From Fistularia commersonii (lineage: Eukaryota > Chordata > Actinopteri > Syngnathiformes > Fistulariidae): a stretch of 64,000 nt of DNA. Of the stretch, positions 40,901-55,734 are shown one piece after another; position 1 is the first letter of the stretch, and each line of letters opens with the position of its first letter. The DNA lies in contig JBBMNZ010000004.1 in NCBI GenBank assembly GCA_037954325.1, forward strand, positions 1 to 64,000, written 5' to 3'. The position numbers and the translations under genes were made by a program. The notes under the pieces are model-generated. The model was not told the origin of the DNA. It made no database searches and saw only the letters and a list, made by a program, of their open reading frames with translations.

Positions 40901-43900
40901 TATCAAAAACGCTCTAACTCAGTGAGATAAGCAATTTTAGACCATATGGCTATGTCTTTTCATTATGTTGCTGGATTAAAACGATTTTGACATATATTAA
41001 GCAGAATCGTGTCCTTTTCAACATATTTCAGCACCAGCAAGCTGCTGGAAAGGAATCTTTAGTCATTTACACTCGATATCAAAAATACTCTAACTTAGTG
41101 AGATAAGCAATTTTTCACCATATGGCTATATCATTTCAATCAGTTGCTGGATTAAAATGATTTTGACATATATTAAGCATAATCATGTCCTTTTCAACAT
41201 ATTTCAGCACCAGTAAGCTGCTAGAAAGGAGTCTTTAGTCATTTACACTCTTTATTAAAAACACTTCAACTCAGTGATATAAGCACTTTTTGAACATATG
41301 GCTATATCTTTTGAATATGTTGCAAGGATCACAATGATATTGACATATATGGTGCAAAATCATGTACTATTCAACATATTTCCGCACCAACAAGCTGCTA
41401 GAAAGGAATCTTTAGTCATTTACACTGTATATGAAAAACGCTCTAACTCATTGAGATAAGCAATTTTTGACCAGATGAAAATATCTATTCTTTAGTTATT
41501 TACACTCTTTATTAAAAACACTTCAACACAGTGAGATAAGCATTTTTTTCCGTAAGAAGTACTTTTCTACCGTATAGCTATATATTTTGCAAATGTTGCA
41601 GGATCACAATGATATATACATATATGGTGCAAAATCATGTCCTTTTCAACATATTTCAGCACCAGCAAGCTGCTAGAAAGGAATCTTTAGTCATTTACAC
41701 TACATGAAAAACGCTCTTACTACGTGAGATAAGCATTTTTTGACCGCATGGCTATATCTTTTCTATATGTTGCTGGATTAAAATGATTGTGACGTATATT
41801 ATGCAGAGTCATGTCCTTTTCAACATATTTCAGCACCAGCAAGCTGCTAGAAAGGAATCTTTAGTTATTTACACTCTTTATTAAAAACACTTCAACACAG
41901 TGAGATAAGCATTTTTTTCCGTAAGAAGCACTTTTCTACCGTATAGCTATATATTTTGCATATGTTGCAGGATCACAATGATATTGACATATATTATGCA
42001 GAATCATGTGCTTTTCAACATTTTTCTGCACCAGCAAGCTACTAGAAAGGACTCTTTAGTTATTTACACTATTCATCAATAAAGCTTCAACTCAGTGAGA
42101 TAAGCATTTTTTGACCTATGGCTATAGCTCATGCGTATGATGCAGGACCATGATGATATTGACATATATGGTGTAAAACCATGTACTATTCAACATATTT
42201 TAGCAGCAGCAAGCTGCTAGAAAGGAATCTTTAGTCATTTACACTCTATATGAAAAACGCTATAACTCAGTGAGATAAGCAATTTTTGACCATATGGCTA
42301 TATCTTTTCAATATGTTGCTGGATTAAAATGATTTTGACGTATATTATGCAGAGTCATGTCCTTTTCAACATATTTCAGCACCAGCAAGCTGCTAGAAAG
42401 GAATCTTTAGTTATTTACACTCTTTATTCAAAACGCTTCAACACAGTGAGATAAGCAATTTTTGACCGTAAGAAGCACTTTTCTACCGTATGGCTATATC
42501 TTTTGCATATGTTGCTGGATCACAATGATATTGACATATATGGTGCAAAATCATGTCCTTTTCAACATATTTCAGCACCAGCAAGCTGGTAGAAAGGAAT
42601 CTTTAGTCATTTACACTCTATATGAAAAACGCTCTAACTCAGTGAGATAAGCATTTTTTGACCGCATGGCTATATCTTTTCAATATGTTGCTGGATTAAA
42701 ATGATTGTGACGTATATTATGCAGAGTCATGTCCTTTTCAACATATTTCAGCACCAGCAAGCTGCTAGAAAGGAATCTTTAGTTATTTACACTCTTTATT
42801 AAAAACACTTCAACACAGTGAGATAAGCATTTTTTTCCGTAAGAAGCACTTTTCTACCGTATAGCTATATATTTTGCATATGTTGCAGGATCACAATGAT
42901 ATTGACATATATTATGCAGAATCATGTGCTTTTCAACATTTTTCTGCACCAGCAAGCTACTAGAAAGGACTCTTTAGTTATTTACACTATTCATCAATAA
43001 AGCTTCAACTCAGTGAGATAAGCATTTTTTGACCTATGGCTATAGCTCATGCGTATGATGCAGGACCATGATGATATTGACATATATGGTGTAAAACCAT
43101 GTACTATTCAACATATTTTAGCAGCAGCAAGCTGCTAGAAAGGAATCTTTAGTCATTTACACTCTATATGAAAAACGCTATAACTCAGTGAGAAAAGCAA
43201 TTTTTGACCATATGGCTATATCTTTTCAATATGTTGCTGGATTAAAATGATTTTGACGTATATTTTGCAGAATCATGTCCTTTTCAACATGTTTCTGCAC
43301 CAGAAAGATGCTAGAAAGGAATCTTTAGTCATTTACACTCTATATGAAAAACGCTATAACTCAGTGAGATAAGCAATTTTTGACCATATGGCTATATCTT
43401 TTCAATATGTTGCTGGATTAAAATGATTTTGACGTATATTTTGCAGAATCATGTCCTTTTCAACATGTTTCTGCACCAGAAAGATGCTAGAAAGGAATCT
43501 TTAGTTATTTACACTCTTTATTCAAAACGCTTCAACACAGTGAGATAAGCAATTTTTGACCGTAAGAAGCACTTTTCTACCGTGTGGCTATATCTTTTGC
43601 ATATGTTGCTGGATCACAATGATATTGACATATATGGTGCAAAATCATGTCCTTTTCAACATATTTCAGCACCAGCAAGCTGGTAGAAAGGAATCTTTAG
43701 TCATTTACACTCTATATGAAAAACGCTCTAACTCAGTGAGATAAGCATTTTTTGACCGCATGGCTATATCTTTTCAATATGTTGCTGGATTAAAATGATC
43801 GTGACGTATATTATGGTAAATCATGATATTTTTAACATATATCAGCACCAGCAAGCTACTAGGAAGGAATCTTTAGTTATTTACAGACTTTTTTAAAAAC

Positions 43901-44050
43901 GCTTCTACTCAATGAGACATTAACTTTTTTGACCATATGGTCATATCTTTTCACTAAGTTGCTGGATTAAAATGATTTTGACGTATATTATGCAGAATCA
44001 TGTCCTTTTCAACATATTTCTGCACCAGCAAGCTGCTAGAAAGGAATCTT
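34960..44050. repeat. 3,856-bp higher-order satellite repeat
   Basis: Landmarks recur at a fixed 3,856-base offset: gtaagaagcacttttctacc variants at 35844, 39700 and 43556, and at 38606 and 42462; the gctcatgcgtatgatgcagg marker at 35333 and 39189; gattgtgacg at 34991 and 38847. Within-unit offsets of 2,762 and 1,094 add to 3,856. The preceding spacing (32906 to 35844) is 2,938, which is 2,762 plus exactly one 176-base monomer. Copies are nearly identical, so amplification is recent. Confidence 0.88.
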
Positions 44051-47000
44051 TAGTTATTTACACTCTATATTAAAAACACTTCAACACAGTGAGATAAGCA
44101 TTTTTTTCCGTAAGAAGCACTTTTCTACCGTATAGCTATATATTTTGCATATGTTGCAGGATCACAATGATATTGACATATATTATGCAGAATCATGTGC
44201 TTTTCAACATTTTTCTGCACCAGCAAGCTACTAGAAAGGACTCTTTAGTTATTTACACTATTCATCAATAAAGCTTCAACTCAGTGAGATAAGCATTTTT
44301 TGACCTATGGCTATAGCTCATGCGTATGATGCAGGACCATGATGATATTGACATATATGGTGTAAAACCATGTACTATTCAACATATTTTAGCAGCAGCA
44401 AGCTGCTAGAAAGGAATCTTTAGTCATTTACACTCTATATGAAAAACGCTATAACTCAGTGAGAAAAGCAATTTTTGACCATATGGCTAAATCTTTTCAA
44501 TAAGTTACAGGATTATAATAATTTTGACTTATATTATGCAGAATAAGGTTTATTTCAACATATTTCAGCACCAGCAAGCTGCTGGAAAGTTATCTTTAGT
44601 CATTTACAGTATATATGAAAAATGCTCTAACTCAGTGAGATAAGCAATATTTGACCATATGGCTATATCTTTTCAATGTGTTGCTGGATCAAAATGATTT
44701 TTTCTTATATTATGCAGAATCATGTACTTTTCAACATATTTCAGCACCTGCAAGCTGCTAGAAAGGAATCTTTAGTTATTTACACTCTATCAAAAAAGCT
44801 TCAACTCAGTGAGATAAGCACTTTTTAACCGTATGGCTTTACCTTTTGCATATGTTGCAGGATCGCAATGATATTGACATATATTGTGCAGAATCATGTT
44901 TGAGTACCAGCAAGCTGCTAGAAAGGAATCTTTAGTCATTTACAGTCTATATCAAAAACGCTCTAACTCAGTGAGATAAGCAATTTTAGACCATATGGCT
45001 ATGTCATTTCAATAAGTTGCTGGATTAAAACGATTTTGATATATATTAAGCAGAATCATGTCCTTTTCAACATATTTCAGCACCAGCAAGCTGCTGGAAA
45101 GGAATCTTTAGTCATTTACACTCAATATCAAAAATGCTCTAAATTAGTGAGATAAGCAATTTTTCACCATATGGCTATATCATTTCAATCAGTTGCTGGA
45201 TTAAAATGATTTTGACATATATTAAGCATAATCATGTCATTTTCAACATATTTCAGCACCAGTAAGCTGCTAGAAAGGAGTCTTTAGTCATTTACACTCT
45301 TTATTAAAAAAGCTTCAACTCAGTGAGAAAAGCACTTTTTAACCGTATGGCTAAACCTTTTGCATATGTCGCAAGATCGCAATGATTTTGACATACATGG
45401 TGCAGAATCATGTCCTTTTCAAAATATTTCAGCACCAGCAAGCTGCTGGAAAGGAATCTTTAGTCATTTACACTATATATCAAAAATGTTCTAACTTAGT
45501 GAGATAAGCAATTTTTGACCATATGGCTATACCATTTCAATAAGTTGCTGGATTAAAATGATTTTGACATATATTAAGCAGAATCATGTCCTTTTCAACA
45601 TATTTCAGCACCAGCAAGCTGCTAGAAAGGAAGCTTTAGTTATTTACACTCGATATCAAAAACGCTCTAACTCAGTAAGATAAGCAATTTTTGAGATTAT
45701 GGCTATATCTTTTCAATATGTTGAAGGATCACAATGATATTGACTTATATTATACAGAATCACGTCCTTTTCAACATATTTCACCACCAGCAAGCTGCTA
45801 GAAAGGAATCTTTAGTTATTTACACTCGTTATCAAAAACGTTCTAACTCAGTGACATAAGCAATTTTTGACCATATGGCTATACCTTTTCAATATGTTGC
45901 AGGATCACAATGATATTGACTTATATTATGCAGAATCACGTCCTTTTCAACATATTTCAGCACCAGCAAGCTGCTAGAAAGGAATCTTTAGTTAATTACA
46001 CTGTGTTATCAAAAACCTTCAACTCAGTGAGATAAGCAGTTTTTGACCATATGGCTATACCTTTTAGATATGTTGCAGGATCACAATGATATTGACTTAT
46101 ATTATGCAGAATCACATCCTTTTCAACATATTTCAGCACCAGCAAGCTGCTAGAAAGGAATCTTTAGTTATTTACACCCGATATCAAAAACGCTCTAACT
46201 CAGTGAGATTAGCAATTTTTGACCATATGGCTATATCTTTTCAATATGTTGCAGGATCACAATGATATTGACTTATACTATGCAGAATCACGTCCTTTTC
46301 AACATATTTCAGCACCAGCAAGCTGCTAGAAAGGAATCTTTAGTTATTTACACTGTGTTATCAAAAACCTTCAACTCAGTGAGATAAGCACTTTTTGACC
46401 ATATGGCTATACCTTTTCAATATGTTACAGGATCACAATGATATTGACTTATATTATGCAGAATCACGTCCTTTTCAACATATTTCAGCACCAGCAAGCT
46501 GCTAGAAAGGAATCTTTAGTTATTTACACTGTGTTATCAAAAACCTTCAACTCAGTGAGTTTAGCAATTTTTGACCATATGGCTATATCTTTTCAATATG
46601 TTGCAGGATCACAATGATATTGACTTATATTATGCAGAATCATGTGCTTTTCAACATTTTTCAGCACCAGCAAGCTACTAGAAAGGACTCTTTAGTTATT
46701 TACAATATTCATCAATAAGGCTTCAACTCAGTGAGATAAGCATTTTTTGACCTATGGCTATAGCTCATGCGTATGATGCAGGACCACGATGATATTGACA
46801 TATATGGTGTAAAACCATGTACTATTCAACATATTTTAGCAGCAGCAAGCTGCTAGAAAGGAATCTTTAGTCATTTACACTCTATATGAAAAACGCTATA
46901 ACTCAGTGAGAAAAGCAATTTTTGACCATATGGCTAAATCTTTTCAATAAGTTACTGGATTATAATAATTTTGACTTATATTATGCAGAATAAGGTTTAT

Positions 47001-50000
47001 TTCAACATATTTCAGCACCAGCAAGCTGCTGGAAAGTTATCTTTAGTCATTTACAGTATATATGAAAAATGCTCTAACTCAGTGAGATAAGCAATATTTG
47101 ACCATATGGCTATATCTTTTCAATGTGTTGCTGGATCAAAATGATTTTTTCTTATATTATGCAGAATCATGTACTTTTCAACATATTTCAGCACCTGCAA
47201 GCTGCTGGAAAGGAATCTGTAGTTATTTACACACTTTATCAAAAAAGCTTCAACTCAGTGAGATAAGCACTTTTTAACCGTATGGCTTTACCTTTTGCAT
47301 ATGTTGCAGGATCGCAATGATATTGACATATATGGTGCAGAATCATGTTCTTTTCAACATATTTCAGCACCAGCAAGCTGCTAGAAAGGAATCTTTAGTT
47401 ATTTACACACGATATCAAAAACGCTCTAACTCAGTGAGATAAGCAATTTTTGACCATATGGCTATATCTTTTCAATATGTTGCAGGATCACAATGATATT
47501 GACTTATATTATGCAGAATCACGTCCTTTTCAACATATTTCAGCACCAGCAAGCTGCTAGTAAGGAATCTTTAGTTATTTACACTGTGTTATCAAAAACC
47601 TTCAACTCAGTGAGATAAGCACTTTTTGACCATATGGCTATACCTTTTCAATATGTTACAGGATCACAATGATATTGACTTATATTACGCACAATCACGT
47701 CCTTTTCAACATATTTCAGCACCAGCAAGCTGCTAGAAAGGAATCTTTAGTTATTTACACTGTGTTATCAAAAACGCTCTACTCAGTGAGTTAAGCAATT
47801 TTTGACCATATGGCTATATCTTTTCAATATGTTGCAGGATCACAATGATATTGACTTATATTATGCAGAATCACGTCCTTTTCAACATATTTCAGCACCA
47901 GCAAGCTGCTAGAAAGGAATCTTTAGTTATTTACACTGTGTTATCAAAAACCTTCAACTCAGTGAGATAAGCACTTTTTGACCATATGGCTATACCTTTT
48001 CAATATGTTACAGGATCACAATGATATTGACTTATATTACGCACAATCACGTCCTTTTCAACATATTTCAGCACCAGCAAGCTGCTAGAAAGGAATCTTT
48101 AGTTATTTACACTGTGTTATCAAACACGCTCTACTCAATGAGTTAAGCAATTTTTGACCATATGGCTATATCTTTTCAATATGTTGCAGGATCACAATGA
48201 TATTGACTTATATTATGCAGAATCACGTCCTTTTCAACATATTTCAGCACCAGCAAGCTGCTAGAAAGGAATTTTTAGTTATTTACACTTGATATCAAAA
48301 ACGCTCTAACTCAGTGAGATAAGCAATTTTTGACCATATGGCTATATCTTTTCAATATTGTGAAGGAACACAATGATATTGACTTATATTATGCAGAATC
48401 ATGCCATTTTCAACATATTTCGGCACCAGCAAGCTGCTAGAAAGGAATCTTTAGTTATTTACACTCTTTATCAAAAAAGCTTCAACTCAGTGAGAAAAGC
48501 ACTTTTTGACCGTATGGTTATACCTTTTGCATATGTTGCAGGATCACAATGATATTGACGTATATGGTGCAAAAGCATGTACTTTTCAAATTATTTCAGC
48601 ACCAGCAGGGTGCTAGACAGGAATATTTAGTCATTTAGACTCTATATGAAAAATGCTCTAACTCAGTGAGATAAGCAATATTTGACCATATGGCTATAGT
48701 TTTTCAATGTGTTGCTTGATCAAAATGAGTTTGACATATTTTATGCAGAATAATGTCCTTTTCAAAATATTTCAGCACCAGCAAGCTGCTACAACAGAAT
48801 CTTTAGTTATTTACACTGTGTAATCAAAAACATTTAACTCAGTGAGATTAGCACTTTTTGACCCTATGGCTATACCTTTTGCATATGTTGCAGGATAACA
48901 ATGATATTGACATATGCAAGCTGCTAGAAAGGAATCTTTAGTCATTTACACTCTATATCAAAAACGCTCTAACTCAGTGAGAAAAGCAATTTTTGACCAT
49001 ATGGCTATGTCTTTTCAATATGTTGCTGTATTAAAATGATATTGACATATATTATGCAGAATCATGTGCTTTTCAACATTTTTCTGCACCAGCAAGCTGC
49101 TAGAAAGGACTCTTTAGTTATTTACACTATTCATCAATAAAGCTTCAACTCAGTGAGATAAGCATTTTTTGACCTATGGCTATAGCTCATGCGTATGATG
49201 CAGGACCACGATGATATTGACATATATGGTGTAAAACCATGTACTATTCAACATATTTTAGCAGCAGCAAGCTGCTAGAAAGGAATCTTTAGTCATTTAC
49301 ACTCTATATGAAAAACGCTATAACTCAGTGAGAAAAGCAATTTTTGACCATATGGCTAAATCTTTTCAATAAGTTACTGGATTATAATAATTTTGACTTA
49401 TATTATGCAGAATAAGGTTTATTTCAACATATTTCAGCACCAGCAAGCTGCTGGAAAGTTATCTTTAGTCATTTACAGTATATATGAAAAATGCTCTAAC
49501 TCAGTGAGATAAGCAATATTTGACCATATGGCTATATCTTTTCAATGTGTTGCTGGATCAAAATGATTTTTTCTTATATTATGCAGAATCATGTACTTTT
49601 CAACATATTTCAGCACCTGCAAGCTGCTAGAAAGGAATCTTTAGTTATTTACACTCTTTATCAAAAAAGCTTCAACTCAGTGAGATAAGCAATTTTTAAC
49701 CGTATGGCTTTACCTTTTGCATATGTTGCAGGTTCGCAATGATATTGACTTATATGGTGCAGAATCATGTTCTTTTCAACATATTTCAGCACCAGCAAGC
49801 TGCTAGAAAGGAATCTTTAGTCATTTACACTCTATATCAAAAACGCTCTAACTCAGTGAGATAAGCAATTTTAGACCATATGGCTATGTCATTTCAATAA
49901 GTTGCTTGATTAAAATGATTTTGACATATATTAAGCAGAATCATGTCCTTTTCAACATATTTCAGCACCAGCAAGCTGCTGGAAAGGAATCTTTAGTCAT

Positions 50001-52947
50001 TTACACTCGATATCAAAAATGCTCTAACTTAGTGAGATAAGCAATTTTTCACCATATGGCTATATCATTTCAATCAGTTGCTGGATTAAAATGATTTTGA
50101 CATATATTAAGCATAATAATGTCCTTTTCAACATATTTCAGCACCAGCAAGCTGCTAGAAAGGAGTCTTTAGTCATTTCCTCTCTTTATTAAAAACACTT
50201 CAACTCAGTGATATAAGCACTTTTTGAACATATGGCTATATCTTTTGAATATGTTGCAAGGATCACAATGATATTGACATATATGGTGCAAAATCATTTA
50301 CTATTCAACATATTTCCGCACCAACAAGCTGCTAGAAAGGAATCTTTAGTCATTTACACTGTATATGAAAAACGCTCTAACTCATTGAGATAAGCAATTT
50401 TTGACCAGATGAAAATATCTATTCAATATGTTGCAGGATAACAATCATATTGACTTATATTGTGCAGAATCATGTCCTTTTCAACATATTTCAGCACCAG
50501 CAAGCTGTTAGAAAGGAATCTTTAGTCATTTACACTATATATCAAAAATGCTCTAACTTAGTGAGATAAGCAATTTTTGACCATATGGCTATACCATTTC
50601 AATAAGTTGCTGGATTAAAATGATTTTGACATATATTAAGCAGAATCATGTCCTTTTCAACATATTTCAGCACCAGCAAGCTGCTAGAAAGGAAGCTTTA
50701 GTTATTTACACTCGATATCAAAAACGCTCTAACTCAGTAAGATAAGCAATTTTTGACCATATGGCTATATCTTTTCAATATGTTGCAGGATCACAATGAT
50801 ATTGACTTCTATTATACAGAATCACGTCCTTTTCAACATATTTCAGCACCAGCAAGCTGCTAGAAAGGAATCTTTAGTTATTTACACTCTGTTGCAAAAA
50901 AGCTTCAACTCAGTGAGAAAAGCACTTTTTGACATATGTCTATACCTTTTCAATATGTTACAGGATCAAAATGATATTGACTTATATTGTGCAGAATCAC
51001 GTCCTTTTTAACATATTTCACCACCAGCAAGCTTCTAGAAAGGAATCTTTAGTTATTTACACTCGATATCAAAAACGCTCTAACTCAGTGAGATTAGCAA
51101 TTTTTGACCATATGGCTATTACTTTTCAATATGTTGCAGGATCACAATGATATTGACTTATATTATGCAGAATCACGTCCTTTTCAACATATTTCAGCAC
51201 CAGCAAGCTGCTAGAAAGGATTCTTTAGTTATTTACACTGTGTTATCAAAAACCTTCAACTCAGTGAGATAAGCAGTTTTTGACCATATGGCTATACCTT
51301 TTCAATATGTTGCAGGATCACAATGATATTGACTTATATTATGCAGAATCACGTCCTTTTCAACATATTTCAGCACCAGCAAGCTGCTAGAAAGGAATCT
51401 TTAGTTATTTACACTTGATATCAAAAACACTCTAACTCAGTGAAATAAGCAATTTTTGACCATATGGCTATACCTTTTCAATATTGTGAAGGAACACAAT
51501 GATATTGACTTATATTATGCAGAATCATGCCATTTTCAACATATTTCGGCACCAGCAAGCTGCTAGAAAGGAATCTTTAGTTATTTACACTCTTTATCAA
51601 AAAAGCTTCAACTCAGTGAGAAAAGCACTTTTTGACCGTATGGTTATACCTTTTGCATATGTTGCAGGATCACAATGATATTGACGTATATGGTGCAAAA
51701 GCATGTACTTTTCAAATTATTTCAGCACCAGCAGGGTGCTAGAAAGGAATATTTAGTCATTTAGACTCTATATGAAAAATGCTCTAACTCAGTGAGATAA
51801 GCAATATTTGACCATATGGCTATAGTTTTTCAATGTGTTGCTTGATCAAAATGAGTTTGACATATTTTATGCAGAATCATGTCCTTTTCAAAATATTTCA
51901 GCACCAGCAAGCTGCTACAACAGAATCTTTAGTTATTTACACTGTGTAATCAAAACCATTTAACTCAGTGAGATTAGCACTTTTTGACCCTATGGCTAAA
52001 CCTTTTGCATATGTTGCAGGATAACAATGATATTGACATATGCAAGCTGCTAGAAAGGAATCTTTAGTCATTTACACTCTATATCAAAAACGCTCTAACT
52101 CAGTGAGATAAGCAATTTTTGACCATATGGCTATGTCTTTTCATTATGTTGCTGGATTAAAATGATATTGACATATATTATGCAGAATCATGTGCTTTTC
52201 AACATTTTTCAGCACCAGCAAGCTACTAGAAAGGACTCTTTAGTTATTTACACTATTCATCAATAAAGCTTCAACTCAGTGAGATAAGCATTTTTTGACC
52301 TATGGCTATCGCTCATGCGTATGATGCAGGACCACGATGATATTGACATATATGGTGTAAAACCATGTACTATTCAACATATTTTAGCAGCAGCAAGCTG
52401 CTAGAAAGGAATCTTTAGTCATTTACACTCTATATGAAAAACGCTATAACTCACTGAGAAAAGCAATTTTTGACCATATGGCTAAATCTTTTCAATAAGT
52501 TACTGGATTATAATAATTTTGACTTATATTATGCAAAATAAGGTCTATTTCAACATATTTCAGCACCAGCAAGCTGCTGGAAAGTTATCTTTAGTCATTT
52601 ACAGTATATATGAAAAATGGTCTAACTCAGTGAGATAAGCAATATTTGACCATATGGCTATATCTTTTCAATGTGTTGCTGGATCAAAATGATTTTTTCT
52701 TATATTATGCAGAATCATGTACTTTTCAACATATTTCAGCACCTGCAAGCTGCTAGAAAGGAATCTTTAGTTATTTACACTCTTTATCAAAAAAGCTTCA
52801 ACTCAGTGAGATAAGCACTTTTTAACCGTATGGCTTTACCTTTTGCATATGTTGCAGGATCGCAATGATATTGACATATATGATGCAAAATCATGTCCTT
52901 TTCAACATATTTCAGCAACAGCTAGCTGCTAGAAAGGAACCTTATTC

Positions 52948-52956
52948 ATTTACACT
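52948..52956. other. Target-site duplication, left
   Basis: ATTTACACT, repeated at 56133-56141 on the other side of the RTE insertion. It is part of the satellite monomer. Confidence 0.8.
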
Positions 52957-52985
52957 TCTCCTTCTTCTTCTTTCGGCTTTTCCCG

Positions 52986-55161
52986 TTAGGGGTCGCCACA
53001 GCGAGTCAACTTTCTCCATCTAACCCTATTCTCTGTATCTTCCTCTCTCACACCAGCTACCTTCATATCCTCTCTCACTACGTCCATAAATCTTCTCTTT
53101 GGTCTTCCTCGAGACCTCTTGCCTGGCAGCTCCAATTCCAGCATCCGTCTACCAATATATTCACTATCTCTTCTCTGTACATGACCGAACCATCTCAGTC
53201 TGGCTTTTTCTGACCTTCTCTCCAAAACATCAAACATGTGCCGTCCCTGTGATAGATTCATTCCTGATCCTATCCATCCTGGTCACTCCCAAAGAGAACC
53301 TCAACATCTTCATCTCTGCAACCTCTAGTTCTGCCTGCTGTCGTTTGGTCATTGTAATAGTTTCTAGTCCATACATCATCGCTGGTCTCACCACTGTCTT
53401 GTACACCTTTCCTTTTATTCTGGCCGATAGTCTTCTATCACATAGTACCCCTGACACTTTTCTCCACCCATTCCAACCTGCTTGGACCCGTCTCTTCACC
53501 TCTTTTCCGCACTCTCCGTTGCTCTGGACTGTTGACCCTCAGTACCTGAAATCCTCCAGCTTCTTGATCTCCATTCCCTGTAGCCTCACCGCTCCACCCA
53601 AGTTCCTCTCGTTCACACACATATGTTCTGTCTTGCTGCGACTAACTTTCATTCCTCTCCTTTCCAGAGCATACCTCCACCTCTCTAGATTTTCCTCTAC
53701 CTGTTGTCTGCTCTCACTACAGATCACAATGTCATCCGCAATCCATGGGGATTCCTGTCTAACCTCATCTGTCAGCCTGTCCATCACCATTGCGAACAAG
53801 AAGGGGCTCAGAGCTGATCCCTGATGGAGTCCCACCTCCACCTTGAACTTCTCTGTTACCCCTACAGCACACCGTACCAGTGTCTTACAGCTAGCATACA
53901 TGTCCTGCACCAGTCTAACATACTTCTCTGCCCTTCCAGACTTCCTCACACAATACCAGATCTCCTCTCTTGGCACCCTGTCATGTGCTTTTTCTAGGTC
54001 TACAAAAAGGCAATGCAACTCCCTCTGGCCTTCTCTGTACTTTTCTATTAGCATTCTCAACGCAAATACTGCATCTGTAGTACTCTTCCTAGGCATGAAG
54101 CCATACTGCTGTTCACAAATGCTGACTTCTGCTCTCAGTCTAGTTTCCACTACTCTTTCCCATAACTTCATTGTATGGCTCATCAACTTTATCCCTCTGT
54201 AGTTGCCACAATTCTGCACACCCCCTTTATTCTTAAAAATAGGCACCATCACACTTTGTCTCCATTCTTCAGGCATCTTCTCACTCTCTAAGATCCTGTT
54301 GAATAATCTAGTCAGAAAATCTACGGCTGCCTCTCCTAGACACTTCCACACCTCCACAGGTATATCATCAGGACCAACTGCTTTTCCACTCTTCATCCTC
54401 TTCAATGCCTTCCTCACTTCACTTTTACTAATTTTTGCTACTTTGTGGTCTACAATAGTCACCTCTTCTACCCTTGCCTCTCTTTCATTTTCCACATTCA
54501 TCAGTTCTTCAAAGTACTCTTTCCATCTTCCCATCACTCTTCTAGCATCTGTCAATAGATTTCCCTCTCTGTCCTTTATCACCCCGACCTGTTGTAAATC
54601 CTTTCCATCTTTATCTCTCTGTTTCGCCAACCTGTATAGATCATTCTCACCCTCCTTACTATCCAACCGAGTATACAAGTCATCATAAGCCCTTTGTTTT
54701 GCCTTTGCTACCTCTATCTTTACCTTTCGCCGCATCTCCCTGAACTCCTGTCTGTTCTCTTCAGTCCTCTCAGTATCCCACTTCTTCTACGCTAACCGCT
54801 TTCTCTGTATATACTCCTGCACTTCCTCATTCCACCACCAAGTCTCCTTATCTACTTTCCTCCCAGATGACACACCAAGTACTCTTCTACCTGTCTCCCT
54901 GATAACACTAGCTGTAGTTGTCCAATCATCTGAAAGCTCTCCCTGACCACCCAGACTCTTTCTCAACTCCTCCCTGAAAACCATGCAACACTCCTCCCTT
55001 TTCAGCTTCCACCATTTTGTCCTCTGCGCTGCCTTTGTCCTCTTCATCTTCCTTGTCACCAGAGTCATCCTACAAACCACCATCCTATGCTGTCTGGCTA
55101 CACTCTCACCTACAACTACTTTGCAGTCACTGATCTCTTTCAGGTTACCTCGTCTATACAA
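52986..55161 (-). pseudogene. Reverse transcriptase and C-terminal region of the RTE-type element
   Basis: The longest open piece (53539-54735) holds S-G-K-A-V-G-P-D-D-I-P-V-E-V-W-K, P-E-E-W-R, N-Y-R-G-I-K-L-M-S, Q-Q-Y-G-F-M-P-R-K-S-T-T-D-A, F-V-D-L-E-K-A-H-D (Y changed to H), G-L-H-Q-G-S-A-L-S-P-F-L-F and an A-D-D box. The residues normally before A-D-D (T-M-M-F in the copy at 1240-1260) have been lost in frame. Further pieces at 53230-53499 and 52986-53261 carry the C-terminal part and G-R-P-K-R-R-F-M-D-V-V. A stop at 54787-54789 splits it from the upstream linker. Confidence 0.88.
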
Positions 55162-55207
55162 GATGTAGTCTACCTGCGTGCTCCTACCTCCGCTCTTATA
55201 AGTTACC

Positions 55208-55708
55208 CTATGTTTCTGTTTTTTTCTGGAAAAAGGAGTTCACTACAGCCATTTCCATCCTTTTTGCAAAATCTACCACCATCTGTCCCTCTGCATTCCT
55301 ATCCTGGATACCAAATCTGCCCATCACTTCTTCATCCCCTCTATTGCCTTCACCGACATGTCCATTGAAGTCTGCACCAATGACCACTCTCTCATTTCTG
55401 GGAATATTCTGCATCACTTCATCCAACTCATTCTAGAACTTCTCCTTCTCTTCAGATTCACATCCCACCTGCGGGGCATAGCCACTAACAACATTGAGCA
55501 TCACACCTTCGATTTCCAGTTTCAGACTCATAAGTCTATCTGACATTCTTTTCACCTCTAGGACGGTCCTAACAAACTCCTCCTTCAAGATAACTCCAAC
55601 TCCATTTCTCTTCTTGTCAGTACCATAATAGTACAACTTAAAGCCTGCTCCTAAGCTTCTAGCCTTACTACCTTTCCACCTGGTCTCCTGGACACACAGT
55701 ATATCCAC
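55208..55708 (-). pseudogene. AP-endonuclease domain of the RTE-type element
   Basis: Minus-strand frames give V-Q-E-T-R-W-K-G, N-G-V-G-V-I-L, N-V-V-S-G-Y-A-P-Q, then after a TAG (a W codon position) G-A-D-F-N-G-H-V-G. These are the catalytic landmarks of LINE exonuclease-endonuclease-phosphatase domains, which nick target DNA. A frameshift near 55210 and the conserved H-R (S-D-H type) region further on show it is no longer one frame. Confidence 0.85.
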
Positions 55709-55734
55709 CTTCCTTCACTGCATCATGTCCACCA

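Larger units (their letters stand above)
28363..52956. repeat. 176-bp satellite array, left part
   Basis: Head-to-tail monomers whose first five starts (ggatcacaatg at 28363, 28539, 28715, 28891, 29067) are exactly 176 bases apart. Conserved blocks are ggatcacaatgatattgac, cttttcaacatatttcagc, accagcaagctgctagaaag, gaatctttagttatttacac, aactcagtgagataagca and gaccatatggctatatcttt. There is no gene: every frame of ~60 codons here is a repeat artefact. Divergence varies strongly along the array. Confidence 0.97.

Noticed and set aside
53099..53824. 241-codon plus-strand frame within the RTE insertion
   Set aside because: Antisense shadow of the minus-strand reverse-transcriptase C-terminal region.
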